A stretch of DNA of 64,000 nt from DAOUAE01 sp034433795 (GCA_034433795.1 DAOUAE010000039.1:1-64000); one strand, 5' to 3'. Counted from the first letter of the stretch, positions 16,005 to 24,741 are shown. Program-made: numbers and translations. The notes: a model not told the origin generated them from the sequence alone.

Positions 16005-16937
16005 ATGGAGGGACAACGCGCGCGCCGGCGGGGTCTCAGCCTCTCAGCACGAGAGGAGATCGAGTTCTTTCTGGCTATCTCCCCCTGGCTCATCGGCTTT
16101 CTGCTCTTCACCGGTGGCCCGATTCTGGCCTCGATCCTCCTGAGTTTCACTGAGTGGTCGGTTATCGATGTTCCCCGACTGGTCGGTCTGAAGAACTACC
16201 TGGACCTCATTACGAACGACCAACTCTTCTGGATCGCACTGGTCAATACCATCTACTACGTCGGGGTCAGCGTGCCGCTCGGGGTCATCCTCTCGATTCT
16301 GGTCGCTCTCCTGATGAACCAGAAAGTTCCGGGTATTGCGGTCTTCCGCACCATCTATTACCTGCCCTCCGTGACCTCGGGCGTGGCCGTAGCCATTCTC
16401 TGGATCTGGATTTTCAACCCCGAGGTCGGCCTGCTCAACGCCCTGCTCAAGATGGTCGGGATCAAAGGGCCGGGCTGGCTGCTGGACCCGGCCTGGGCGA
16501 TGCCCGCCCTTATCCTGATGAGCCTCTGGAACGTGGGCGGCAATATGGTAGTGCTCCTGGCCGGGCTCCAGGGTATCCCCGAACACCTTTACGAAGCCGC
16601 CCGCATCGACGGGGCCAACCGCTGGCAGGAGTTCCGCCACATCACCCTACCGATGCTCTCGCCCGTCATCTTCTTCGTCCTGGTGGTCTCGACCATCGCT
16701 GCCTTTCAGATCTTTACCAACGTCTACGTCATGACCCGTGGTGGTCCCGGCACGGCCACCCTGGTCTACGTCTTCTACCTCTACCAGAACGCCTTTGAGT
16801 ACCTGCGCATGGGCTACGCCTCCGCCATGGCCTGGATTCTCTTCCTGATCATTCTGGGGCTCACTATCCTTCAGTTCTGGGCCAGTCGGCGCTGGGTCTA
16901 CTATGAGGCTGGCCTGCGGGAGGTGCGACGACCATGA
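16005..16937 (+). CDS. Carbohydrate ABC transporter permease, MalF/UgpA type
   Basis: A 310-residue permease with about six helices, EAA loop EAARIDGANRWQEFRHITLP and conserved segment TRGGPGTATLV. The start ATG follows GGAGG at seven bases. It overlaps the next permease gene by four bases. It belongs to the transporter of the FCD-GntR operon and would import the sugar or polyol processed by the enzymes downstream. Confidence 0.93.
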   Translation: MEGQRARRRGLSLSAREEIEFFLAISPWLIGFLLFTGGPILASILLSFTEWSVIDVPRLVGLKNYLDLITNDQLFWIALVNTIYYVGVSVPLGVILSILVALLMNQKVPGIAVFRTIYYLPSVTSGVAVAILWIWIFNPEVGLLNALLKMVGIKGPGWLLDPAWAMPALILMSLWNVGGNMVVLLAGLQGIPEHLYEAARIDGANRWQEFRHITLPMLSPVIFFVLVVSTIAAFQIFTNVYVMTRGGPGTATLVYVFYLYQNAFEYLRMGYASAMAWILFLIILGLTILQFWASRRWVYYEAGLREVRRP

Positions 16938-17839
16938 GAACCAGTTCACCGGCCAGCCCGAGTCTGGCCGTGCGTCCCTACGCGCCGGCTCGCCGCCGCG
17001 GCGTCTGGCTGCGCAAGGCCGCCCGCTATGTCATCGCCTACGCTCTCATCGTCCCCGGCGCGCTGATCTTTCTCTTTCCCCTCCTGTGGATGGTCTCGAC
17101 CGCGCTGAAAGAGCCCAACCAGATCTTCGTCTACCCGCCCCAGTGGATCCCCAACCCGCCACGGTGGGCGAATTTCATCGAGGGCTGGACCAAGTACCTG
17201 CCCTTCGATATCTTTCTGCGCAATACCCTCATCATTACGGCCAACAACGTCATCGGCAACCTGGTCTCGTGCTCGCTGGCCGCCTATGGCTTCGCCCGCC
17301 TGCGCTCGCGAGCCCGCGACTTTCTCTTCATTCTGGTCCTGGCGACCATGATGGTGCCCAACGAGGTTACCATGGTCCCAACCTACATCCTCTTCACCCA
17401 CCTTGGCTGGGTGAACACTTTTCTTCCACTGATGGTTCCGGCCTGGTTTGGCTGGCCGTTCTTCATTTTCCTTCTGCGCCAGTTCTTTATGACGATCCCC
17501 TACGAACTCGACGATGCCGCTCGGATCGACGGCTGCTCAACCTGGGGTATCCTCTGGCGCATCATTCTGCCCCTCTCCAAGCCGGCACTGGCGGCAGTAG
17601 CAGTCTTCGCCTTCATTGGCAACTGGAATAACTTTCTCGGTCCATTAATTTATCTCCGCGACAAAGAGAAATTGACGCTGGCTGTCGGCTTGAACCAGTT
17701 CCGGGGACAGTTCGGCTATGTGGACTTCCACCTGCTCATGGCGGTCTCGCTCCTGGTTCTCTTGCCGATCCTGGTCGTCTTCTACGTGGCCCAGCGCTTC
17801 TTCATCCAGGGCATCGTTCTGACCGGCATCAAAGGCTAA
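16934..17839 (+). CDS. Carbohydrate ABC transporter permease, MalG/UgpE type
   Basis: A 301-residue permease whose N-terminal helix starts near residue 35. The EAA loop reads DDAARIDGCSTWGILWRIIL and the protein ends in IQGIVLTGIKG. ATGA overlap couples it to the MalF-type subunit. The dehydrogenase gene starts 25 bases after its stop, so transport and catabolism are probably co-transcribed. Confidence 0.93.
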   Translation: MRTSSPASPSLAVRPYAPARRRGVWLRKAARYVIAYALIVPGALIFLFPLLWMVSTALKEPNQIFVYPPQWIPNPPRWANFIEGWTKYLPFDIFLRNTLIITANNVIGNLVSCSLAAYGFARLRSRARDFLFILVLATMMVPNEVTMVPTYILFTHLGWVNTFLPLMVPAWFGWPFFIFLLRQFFMTIPYELDDAARIDGCSTWGILWRIILPLSKPALAAVAVFAFIGNWNNFLGPLIYLRDKEKLTLAVGLNQFRGQFGYVDFHLLMAVSLLVLLPILVVFYVAQRFFIQGIVLTGIKG

Positions 17840-17864
17840 CATTCTCGACTTTCAGGGAGGCTCC

Positions 17865-18821
17865 ATGCGTGCGCTGCAGATCACTGCTCCGGGCCAGTTC
17901 ACCATCCTCGACCTGCCGGTCCCCGAGCCCGGCCCCAACGACGTCCTCGTGAAGATCGAGGCCTGTAACACCTGCCCCCAGTGGGATATGACTCTCTGGC
18001 AAGGCGTGGATATCTTTGAACGCCCCGGCCAGCCTGTCTACCCCCAAAAACCCGGCTGGCCCGGCCACGAGGGCGCCGGCATCGTGGTCAGGGTCGGCCA
18101 GAATGTCTCTCACCTCCGCCCTGGCGACCGCGTCGCCAACTGGAGCCTGGGCGACGTCCCGGTCGCCCTCTACGCCGAGTACGCCGTCATCCCGGCCGAC
18201 CACGTCCTGAAGATCCCCGACCACCTCTCTTTCCCCGAAGCCGCCTCGCTCGAACTGCTGACCTGCCTGGCCACCTCGATCCTGCGGGCCGGCGAGGTGG
18301 TCGGCAAACGGGTCGGCGTCTCGGGCCTCGGCCCGGCCGGCCTCCTGGCCGTCCAGGCTCTCAAGGCCCGCGGCGCCCGCGAGGTCGTCGGCTTCGACCT
18401 CCTGCCCCAGCGACTGGCCCTGGCCCGGACTCTGGGCGCCGACGCCGCCTATCTGCCCGGCTCGCCGGAGTGGGAGGCGCTGCGCCAGGACCCGCTCGAT
18501 ATCTCCATCGACTGCATCGGCGTGGCCGACTCGGTCAACCGCCTGATGAAGGTCACCCGCCACCGGGTGATCATCTTCGGCGTGGTCCACGGCCCGGTAA
18601 CCTTTACTCTCGACGAGTGGCGCAAGGGACTGAGCCTGGAGGGCTACGGCGGCCGCAGCCGCCTGGGGGCCGAGTACGCCCTGCATCTCATCACCTCGGG
18701 CCAGGTGAAGATGGCCCCACTGGTCTCAGCCACCCTGCCGCTGGAGGAGTACGCGCGCGGGGTGCGGCTGCTGCTCGAACGTCAGGCCATCAAGGTCTGC
18801 TTCCAGCCGGCAGCCCGCTGA
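17865..18821 (+). CDS. Medium-chain (zinc-type) dehydrogenase, short form
   Basis: A 318-residue NAD(P)-dependent dehydrogenase. The catalytic part keeps Cys34 and the GHEGAG motif (His68), the expected zinc ligands, but lacks the four-Cys structural-zinc lobe of classical alcohol dehydrogenases. The coenzyme part has GLGPAGLLAVQALKARGA and a FDLLPQRLALARTLGA helix. It would oxidise a hydroxyl of the imported sugar or polyol to a ketone, or do the reverse. A GGGAGG site precedes the ATG. It follows the permeases and precedes an IolE-like TIM barrel, which suits an oxidation-then-dehydration/isomerisation route. The substrate is unknown. Confidence 0.87.
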   Translation: MRALQITAPGQFTILDLPVPEPGPNDVLVKIEACNTCPQWDMTLWQGVDIFERPGQPVYPQKPGWPGHEGAGIVVRVGQNVSHLRPGDRVANWSLGDVPVALYAEYAVIPADHVLKIPDHLSFPEAASLELLTCLATSILRAGEVVGKRVGVSGLGPAGLLAVQALKARGAREVVGFDLLPQRLALARTLGADAAYLPGSPEWEALRQDPLDISIDCIGVADSVNRLMKVTRHRVIIFGVVHGPVTFTLDEWRKGLSLEGYGGRSRLGAEYALHLITSGQVKMAPLVSATLPLEEYARGVRLLLERQAIKVCFQPAAR

Positions 18822-18896
18822 CCCCTGACCGCTGAGCCGATTCGCTGTCGGCAAAAGACGCCTGCCCGCCTATCCTCACCGCGCAGGAGGAGAACC

Positions 18897-19751
18897 ATGC
18901 ACCGCCTGAAGATCGGCCACACCGGTATCACCTGGGGCATCCCCGGCGATATGGAGCAGGCCTACCGCGATGTGGCGGAATTAGGGTACCTCGGCTTTGA
19001 GACTTTCAGCCGCACCATTCTGGAGTGGAACCAGAAACCCGGCGGCTGGCGGGCTCTGGTCGAGCGCTACGGTATCCCCACCGTCGCCGGCTACTGCGGC
19101 AAGACCTGGATCGACCCCGACACCGCCGCCACCGACCTGGAGATGGCCCGCCGCGAGGCCGACGCGCTCAAAGAGATCGGGGGCGAAACCCTGGTTCTGG
19201 CCTGCGGCCGCCGGCCCCCCGGCGGCTACACTCTCGACCAGTTCCGCCGCCTGGCCGATGCTCTCCATGAGATCGCCCGCTACTGCCAGAGCATCGGCCT
19301 GGTCACCGGCCTGCACCCCCACACCGGCACCGCCGTCGAGACCCGCCAGGATATCGACACCATGATGAGTCTTCTCGACCCCTCGCTCGTCGGCTTTGCG
19401 CCCGACACCGGCCAGATCGCCAAAGGGGGGAGCGATATCCTGGAGGTGCTGCGGACCTACCGGCCGCGCATTACCCACGTCCACCTCAAGGACTGGAGCG
19501 GGGCCTACCCCCGCGATGACCAGGGCCACGAGATCGACACCACCGGCTACGTGAACTACGTCCCGGTCGGCAGTGGGGTGCTCCCCATCCCGGCCATCCT
19601 GGATCTTCTCGCCGAGGCCGGCTTCGCCGGCTGGATCAACGTCGAACTGGACGGCACCCCCCGCGCCCCCCGACCGCCCCGCGAGGCCGCGGCCATGAGT
19701 CGTCGCTACCTGGGCGAGATCCTGGGCAACCGGGTGGCCTGGCGGCGCTGA
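18897..19751 (+). CDS. IolE-like sugar isomerase/epimerase/dehydratase (TIM barrel)
   Basis: A 284-residue AP-endonuclease-2-type TIM barrel. Likely metal ligands lie in the motifs HPHTGT, APDTGQ, HVHLKD and NVELDG. The pattern resembles inosose dehydratase (IolE) and sugar 3-epimerases, which act on keto-sugars or keto-cyclitols. AGGAGGAG precedes the ATG. Downstream of a dehydrogenase, it could act on the keto product. It is the last gene before an internal promoter. The fold is clear; isomerase versus dehydratase cannot be settled here. Confidence 0.85.
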   Translation: MHRLKIGHTGITWGIPGDMEQAYRDVAELGYLGFETFSRTILEWNQKPGGWRALVERYGIPTVAGYCGKTWIDPDTAATDLEMARREADALKEIGGETLVLACGRRPPGGYTLDQFRRLADALHEIARYCQSIGLVTGLHPHTGTAVETRQDIDTMMSLLDPSLVGFAPDTGQIAKGGSDILEVLRTYRPRITHVHLKDWSGAYPRDDQGHEIDTTGYVNYVPVGSGVLPIPAILDLLAEAGFAGWINVELDGTPRAPRPPREAAAMSRRYLGEILGNRVAWRR

Positions 19752-19762
19752 GAGGCCGCCCC

Positions 19763-19791
19763 TTGACAGGGGCCCAGGGGGGCTCTATAGT
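19763..19791 (+). promoter_or_regulatory. Internal promoter before the cyclase gene
   Basis: TTGACA (19763-19768) and TATAGT (19786-19791) are separated by exactly 17 bases. This is one of the best promoters in the window and starts the second half of the catabolic block. Confidence 0.85.
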
Positions 19792-19804
19792 GGCCCGCAG
19801 GGCC

Positions 19805-19820
19805 ATCATCGATTATCGAG
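19805..19820. promoter_or_regulatory. Second copy of the FCD-GntR operator-like site
   Basis: ATCATCGATTATCGAG matches the site at 13675-13690 in 14 of 16 bases and lies at a similar place, 13 bases after the -10 box and before the ribosome site. Binding here would block the internal promoter. Confidence 0.65.
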
Positions 19821-19828
19821 GAGGTTCT

Positions 19829-20557
19829 ATGGGACGGGTGCGGCTGATCGATCTCTCGATGGAGGTCTACCAGGGGATGCCGGTCTACCCCAGCGTCGCC
19901 AAACCGGTCATCGTCGACCTGGAGAACCATGAGCAGATGGCCCGGTCCATGGGCACCGATAAATTCGGGGTGACCCATCTGCCCAACCACTGTCTGATCG
20001 TCACCGGCGACCACGTCGGCACCCACATCGACTCCTGGGGCCACGTCAAACCCGACGCCCCCCGGGCCGAGGGCATCCCGCTGGAGTACTGCTACGGTGA
20101 TGGCGTGGTCCTCAACCTGACCCATAAACAGCCCGGCGACGAGATCTGGCCCGAGGACCTGGAACAGGCCCTGGCCGCCATCAACTACCGGCTGAAGCCG
20201 CTCGATATCGTCCTCCTGCGCACCGATGCCGCCCGGAAGCGCTTCAGCCAGGAGTATCTGACCGACCATCCCGGCATGACCAAAGAGGCGGTCCACTGGC
20301 TGCTCGACCAGGGGATCAAGGTCATGGGCATCGACGCTATCGGCTTCGACCCACCGGTCCCCTATATGTTCCAGCGCCGGAAGTTCTGGGAGGCCCACCG
20401 GGTGATGCTCGAGCGCGAGTACTATCACCTGGAGAACCTCTGCAACCTCGACCAGATCCCGGTCCCCTACGGCTTTAAGGTCTGCGTCTTCCCGATCAAG
20501 TATCGGGGCGCCTCGGCCGCGCCCGTGCGGGCGGTGGCCATCATCGAGGAGGACTAG
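19829..20557 (+). CDS. Cyclase-family metal hydrolase (kynurenine formamidase-like)
   Basis: A 242-residue member of the cyclase family, Zn/Mn hydrolases that open amide or lactone-like rings. The metal motif HVGTHIDSWGHV matches the family pattern HxGTHxDxxxH, and the N-terminal IDLSMEVYQGMPVYP segment is characteristic. ATG 19829 has GAGGAGG upstream; the longer frame starting at 19763 would begin inside the -35 box and is rejected. It is the first gene behind the internal promoter and is followed by an SDR and a ThuA-like gene. In this context lactone or ring hydrolysis of an oxidised sugar is plausible, but this is inference. Tryptophan catabolism has no support here. Confidence 0.86.
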   Translation: MGRVRLIDLSMEVYQGMPVYPSVAKPVIVDLENHEQMARSMGTDKFGVTHLPNHCLIVTGDHVGTHIDSWGHVKPDAPRAEGIPLEYCYGDGVVLNLTHKQPGDEIWPEDLEQALAAINYRLKPLDIVLLRTDAARKRFSQEYLTDHPGMTKEAVHWLLDQGIKVMGIDAIGFDPPVPYMFQRRKFWEAHRVMLEREYYHLENLCNLDQIPVPYGFKVCVFPIKYRGASAAPVRAVAIIEED

Positions 20558-20597
20558 CCCCACCGGCTCAAGACACCCCAGCCACAGGAGGAGGACG

Positions 20598-21359
20598 ATG
20601 CCAGGCAAACTGGAGGGCAAGGTCGCACTGGTGACCGGCGCCCGGCGCGGGATCGGCCGCGGAATCGCCCTGGAGATGGCCCGCGCCGGCGCCGATGTGG
20701 CCGTCAACGACGTGGCCGGCCCGGAGGAGGTCGAGGCCGTCGTCGGCGAGATCCGCGCCCTGGGCCGACGCGCCATCGGCATCCTGGCCGACGTCCGCGA
20801 CCGGGCGGCGGTCGAGGCCATGGTCGAACGGGTGGTGCGGGAACTGGGCCACCTGGACATCCTGGTCAACAACGCCGGGGTCGAGTCGATTATCCCGCTC
20901 CTCGAGATCAGCGAAGAGGAGTGGGAGCGCGTCACTCACACCAACCTCAAGGGCGCCTTCCTCTGCCTGCAGGCCGCCGCCCGGGCCATGATCGCCGCCG
21001 GCCGGGGCGGCGCCATCATCAACATCGGCTCGGTCCAGGCCGGCATGGTCCTGCCCGGTCGCTGCCACTACGCCCCCAGCAAGCGGGCCATCGAGGCCCT
21101 GACCGCCAACGCCGCTGTCGAACTGGCCCCCCACAACATCCGCGTCAACTGCATCAACCCCGGCCTCATCGACACGCCGATGACCGCCTGGGTGATGAAG
21201 GACCCCCAGGTCCTGCCCCAGGTGCTGGAGCGGATCGCTCTGAAACGGGCCGGCCAGCCCGAGGAGATCGGCCGGGTGGCCGTCTTCTTCGCCTCGGACG
21301 ACGCCAGTTACGTTACCGGCCAGTCGCTCTACGTGGACGGCGGCTTCCGCATCCTCTAG
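20598..21359 (+). CDS. Short-chain dehydrogenase/reductase, FabG/glucose-dehydrogenase type
   Basis: A 253-residue classical SDR with coenzyme loop TGARRGIGRG (about residues 14-23), NNAGV, a catalytic Ser in IGSVQ and the YxxxK pair in YAPSKRA. It ends with the usual YVDGGF. AGGAGGAGG precedes the ATG. Its place between a cyclase-type hydrolase and a ThuA-like protein points to sugar or polyol oxidation, not fatty-acid synthesis. The exact substrate is unknown. Confidence 0.9.
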   Translation: MPGKLEGKVALVTGARRGIGRGIALEMARAGADVAVNDVAGPEEVEAVVGEIRALGRRAIGILADVRDRAAVEAMVERVVRELGHLDILVNNAGVESIIPLLEISEEEWERVTHTNLKGAFLCLQAAARAMIAAGRGGAIINIGSVQAGMVLPGRCHYAPSKRAIEALTANAAVELAPHNIRVNCINPGLIDTPMTAWVMKDPQVLPQVLERIALKRAGQPEEIGRVAVFFASDDASYVTGQSLYVDGGFRIL

Positions 21360-21473
21360 AAACGAGTCGGCCGGCGACCTCCGCCAGGCCTGGGTCCGGG
21401 CCACGCCAGGACCGAAGCCAGCCCGCGGGGTCGCCGGCCCCCAGACGTCTCACGCGTTGAAGGAGGCACCGGC

Positions 21474-22175
21474 ATGGCCAGACTGCGCGTTCTCCTGCTG
21501 ATGGGCGGTCCAGAGTACCACAACACCCCGCGCCACTACGCCGAACTGGCCGGGCTCCTGGCCGGCGAGGGCCGGGCCGATCTGCGCATCACCGACGACC
21601 TCAGCGTCCTCACCCCCGAGACCCTGGCCCAGTATCAGGCCGTCGTCAACTACAGCACCTTCCTGACACCCACCGCGGAGCAGGTGCAGGCCCTGCTGCA
21701 GGCGGTCGAGAACGGTCTGGGGTTCCTGGGCCTGCACGCCGCCAGCGCCACCTTCTGGAACAGCCCGGCCTACCTCACCATGCTCGGCAGCCGTTTCCTG
21801 CGCCACGATCCCTTCAAGACCTTCCGGGTGACCATCGCCGACCGAACCCATCCCATCACCGCCGGAGTGGACGACTTCGACATCGAGGACGAACTCTACG
21901 AGGTCGGCGGCAACACCGCCGACTTCCCGGCCCTGGCGGCGGCGCTGGCCGCCGGCCAGCCCGCCAGCGAACTCCGCCACCTGGGCGAAGGCCCCCTGGG
22001 ACCGGAGATCCACGTCCTGGCCACTGCTGAAGGCCATCCCCTCCTCTACGTCAAGACCTACGGCCGGGGCCGGGTCCACTACAACGCCCTGGGCCACGAC
22101 GCGCGCGCCCTCACCAACCCCCACTTCCGGCGCCTGGTCCTCCAGGGCCTGGCCTGGGTGGCCGGCCAGACCTAA
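21474..22175 (+). CDS. ThuA-like domain protein
   Basis: A 233-residue glutamine-amidotransferase-like (ThuA) fold. Visible motifs are LLLMGGPEYHNTPRHYAEL near the N-terminus, FLGLHAAS at about residues 82-89, and GRGRVHYNALGHD near the C-terminus. ThuA proteins occur with trehalose or keto-disaccharide utilisation genes; their chemistry is poorly established. AAGGAGG precedes the ATG. It is the last gene of the block, followed directly by a strong terminator, so cyclase, SDR and ThuA form one transcription unit from 19763. Confidence 0.85.
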   Translation: MARLRVLLLMGGPEYHNTPRHYAELAGLLAGEGRADLRITDDLSVLTPETLAQYQAVVNYSTFLTPTAEQVQALLQAVENGLGFLGLHAASATFWNSPAYLTMLGSRFLRHDPFKTFRVTIADRTHPITAGVDDFDIEDELYEVGGNTADFPALAAALAAGQPASELRHLGEGPLGPEIHVLATAEGHPLLYVKTYGRGRVHYNALGHDARALTNPHFRRLVLQGLAWVAGQT

Positions 22176-22181
22176 CCCCTC

Positions 22182-22219
22182 GCCCGGCGTCCGGCCGGCG
22201 GCCGGACGCCGGGCTTTTT
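22182..22219 (+). terminator. Rho-independent terminator of the sugar catabolic block
   Basis: A perfect 15-bp stem (22182-22196 with 22200-22214), a 3-base loop and five T residues, seven bases after the ThuA-like stop. Confidence 0.95.
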
Positions 22220-22286
22220 CCGACGCTCCCCCACGACGCACCGGCCCATACTCCAGATAGTGGACCGACAATTGCGACAATCGTTC

Positions 22287-22315
22287 TTGCCAAGCGCCCG
22301 TCCCTATGCTACGAT
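22287..22315 (+). promoter_or_regulatory. Promoter for the LysM/M23 peptidase gene
   Basis: TTGCCA (22287-22292) and TACGAT (22310-22315) with a 17-base spacer, about 65 bases before the ATG. Confidence 0.55.
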
Positions 22316-22378
22316 GCGCCCGGTTCGCCAGCGTCGCCCCCACACGCCTGGCCTACTCCCACCTGGAGGGACCACCGG

Positions 22379-23038
22379 ATGCCACTACCGACTCGTCTGC
22401 GCCGGGCGCTCCTGTGGAGCGCCGCCTGGGCCTGGCTCGGCCTCGCCGCCAGCCTGCCGGCTCAGGCCGCCGAGACCTTCACCTACACCATCGCCCCCGG
22501 CGACACGCTCGAGGGCCTGGCCCAGCGGTTCGGCACGACCGTCGAGACCCTGGCCACCCTCAACAATCTGCGTGACCCCAACTGGATCATCGCCGGCGAC
22601 ACCCTGCTCATCCCGGCGAGCGGCAGCCCGCCGGTCCCCGACGACCGCTTCCGCCCGACCAGCCGGGGTCGCCCGGCCCTGACCTATATCTGGCCAGCCC
22701 TCGGCCCCATCACCACCTACTTCAGCCGCGCCCATCCCGGCCTCGACATCGGCACCGCCTACGGGGCCCCCGTCCGGGCGGCCCTCCCCGGCCTGGTCAT
22801 CGAGGCCGCCACCGGCTGGAACAGCGGCTACGGCACCTACGTCAAACTCAGCCATCCCAACGGCCACGTCACCCTCTACGCCCACCTGGGCCGCCTGGCC
22901 GTCTCGGTCGGCGACCGGGTCGATCAGGGCGATCTCCTCGGCACAGTGGGGATGACCGGCCGGACGACCGGTCCCCACCTCCACTTCGAGGTGCGCATCG
23001 ACGGGGTCCGGGTCGACCCGCTGCGCTTTTTGCCCTAA
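22379..23038 (+). CDS. Secreted LysM-M23 cell-wall metallopeptidase
   Basis: A 219-residue protein with a signal peptide (about 1-30, ending PAQAA). One LysM peptidoglycan-binding domain follows (about 34-78, YTIAPGDTLEGLAQRFG). The lysostaphin-type M23 domain is at about 110-215. The zinc residues show as HPGLDIG and GPHLHFEVR, so the enzyme looks catalytically complete. It probably trims peptidoglycan cross-links outside the cell. It is transcribed alone from its own promoter, and its stop codon overlaps the stop of the convergent glpD gene. Confidence 0.93.
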   Translation: MPLPTRLRRALLWSAAWAWLGLAASLPAQAAETFTYTIAPGDTLEGLAQRFGTTVETLATLNNLRDPNWIIAGDTLLIPASGSPPVPDDRFRPTSRGRPALTYIWPALGPITTYFSRAHPGLDIGTAYGAPVRAALPGLVIEAATGWNSGYGTYVKLSHPNGHVTLYAHLGRLAVSVGDRVDQGDLLGTVGMTGRTTGPHLHFEVRIDGVRVDPLRFLP

Positions 23039-24684
23039 GCCCGCCCCGGCGGGGTAAAGGCCAGCGCGTCCTGCTCGTAGGCGGCCGCCAGGCGGGCGGC
23101 CGCCTCGGCCGGCAGCCCCCAGGCCTCGGCCAGAGCCGCCGCCACCTTCGGCGCCAGACACCGCCCCTGGTCGGGCAGCAGCAGGGCCAGTCGGGTCCGG
23201 CGGGCCAAGACGTCGGCCACGGTCATCGCCTGCTCGTGACGGGCCGCGTAGACGACCTCGGCCCCGACCCAGGGCAGACCCGGCACCAGCGGCTCGCCCA
23301 GCCGTGGCTCCGCGGCGATGAGGTCGGCCAGCAGCCGGGCGGTCTCGCCGTAGCGCCGGACCAGGTGCCAGGCCACCGACGGGGGCAGCGTCCCCGCCAG
23401 GTCCAGCACCAGACGCGCCACCGCGTCGGGCCCGGCCCACCGACCGCCCAGAGGAAGCGTTCGGGTCGGCGAGGGGGGCACCGCGCGCCCCAGAGCCGCC
23501 AGACGGCGGCCAACCAGATCCCCGACCTTCTCGGCCATCTCACGATAGGCGGTCAGTTTCCCGCCGGCCACGGCCACGATGCCAGTCGGGCTGGCCACCA
23601 CCCGGTCCTCGCGCGAGAGCGCCGTGGTCTCCCGCGCCCCGGTGTCGATGAGCGGCCGCAGCCCGGCCTGGACGCTCAGAACGTCGGCCGGCTCGACCGA
23701 TACCGTGGGAAAGGCGTAGTGCAGCGCCCCCAGGAGATACTCCAGGTCGTCGGCGGTGCAGCGCGGAGCGGCCAGATCGCCCTCGTACGGGGTATCGGTC
23801 GTCCCCACCAGCGTCCGCCCGTACCAGGGGATGACGAAGACCAGCCGCCGGTCACGGCCGGTCGGCACGTAGAGGGCCAGATCGGCCGGCGCCAGCCGCT
23901 CGCCCGGCAGCACGAGGTGAACCCCCTTCGAGGGGCGGAGGCGCAGCGGCGGCAGCAGAGGATCCCAGGCGAAGAGCCGGGCGGCCCAGACGCCCCCGGC
24001 CAGGACGACCGCCGGCGCCCGGATGGCGAACTCCCGGCCGCTCAGCCGGTCGCCGGCCACCACCCCGGCCACCCCCCGGTGGTCGAAGAGCGGGGCCATG
24101 GCCAGGGTGTAGTTCGCCACCGCCGCTCCCCGGGCCACCGCCTCGCCCAGGACGGTCAGGACCAGCCGGGCGTCGTCGGTCCGGCAGTCCTCGTAGACGT
24201 AGGCCGAGTCCAGCCCCACGGCCCGCAGGCTCGGCACCCGGCGCAGCACCGTCTCGCGGTCCCACCAGCGGTGCCAGCGCGACCGCTCCAGCCCGGCCAG
24301 AAGATCGTAGACGGTCAGCCCCAGCCCGAGCCAGAGACGCTCGCTCCAGCCGCCGTAGACCGGGATGAGGAACGGCAGGCGCTCGACCAGATGGGGCGCC
24401 AGCCGCAGCAGCCGCTCCCGCTCCTGGACGGCCACCCGCGTGACGTGGATCTGCCCCTGCGCCAGATAGCGCAGCCCACCGTGAATGAGCTTCGAGGAGC
24501 GACTGCTCGTCCCGCTGGCGAAGTCGAACTGCTCCAGGAGCGCGACCCGTAGCCCCCGGCTGGCCAGGTCCAGGGCCACGCCGGCGCCGGTGATCCCGCC
24601 GCCGACCACCACCACGTCAAAGGACTCGTTCGCCAGCCGGGCCAGCTGGTCGGCGCGCTGGCCCAGCGTCAACGGCTCCGTCAT
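23035..24684 (-). CDS. glpD: Aerobic-type glycerol-3-phosphate dehydrogenase (FAD)
   Basis: A 549-residue flavoprotein oxidising glycerol-3-phosphate to dihydroxyacetone phosphate at the membrane, passing electrons to quinone. The N-terminal FAD site VVVGGGITGAGVALDLASRG is followed by the GlpD signature SRSSKLIHGGLRYL, and the C-terminal domain (about 400-549) is present. Length is normal for the family. It has its own promoter (24703-24731), divergent from the small-membrane-protein/sigma run. No glycerol kinase or facilitator gene is adjacent, so it may serve glycerolipid turnover or glycerol made elsewhere. Confidence 0.93.
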   Translation of the reverse strand: MTEPLTLGQRADQLARLANESFDVVVVGGGITGAGVALDLASRGLRVALLEQFDFASGTSSRSSKLIHGGLRYLAQGQIHVTRVAVQERERLLRLAPHLVERLPFLIPVYGGWSERLWLGLGLTVYDLLAGLERSRWHRWWDRETVLRRVPSLRAVGLDSAYVYEDCRTDDARLVLTVLGEAVARGAAVANYTLAMAPLFDHRGVAGVVAGDRLSGREFAIRAPAVVLAGGVWAARLFAWDPLLPPLRLRPSKGVHLVLPGERLAPADLALYVPTGRDRRLVFVIPWYGRTLVGTTDTPYEGDLAAPRCTADDLEYLLGALHYAFPTVSVEPADVLSVQAGLRPLIDTGARETTALSREDRVVASPTGIVAVAGGKLTAYREMAEKVGDLVGRRLAALGRAVPPSPTRTLPLGGRWAGPDAVARLVLDLAGTLPPSVAWHLVRRYGETARLLADLIAAEPRLGEPLVPGLPWVGAEVVYAARHEQAMTVADVLARRTRLALLLPDQGRCLAPKVAAALAEAWGLPAEAAARLAAAYEQDALAFTPPGRA

Positions 24685-24702
24685 CGGTCACCCCCCGGGC
24701 AG

Positions 24703-24731
24703 AGCATACCAGCCACCCCGTAGGCGATCAA
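24703..24731 (-). promoter_or_regulatory. Promoter of glpD
   Basis: On the minus strand TTGATC (24726-24731) and TATGCT (24703-24708) lie 17 bases apart, about 20 bases before the start codon. It is back to back with the promoter at 24742-24750. Confidence 0.5.
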
Positions 24732-24741
24732 GGCGGGCGAC

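Noticed and set aside
19763..19828. N-terminal extension of the cyclase gene
   Set aside because: The upstream TTG start is part of the -35 box of the promoter, so these codons cannot be translated from it; the ATG at 19829 has the ribosome site.
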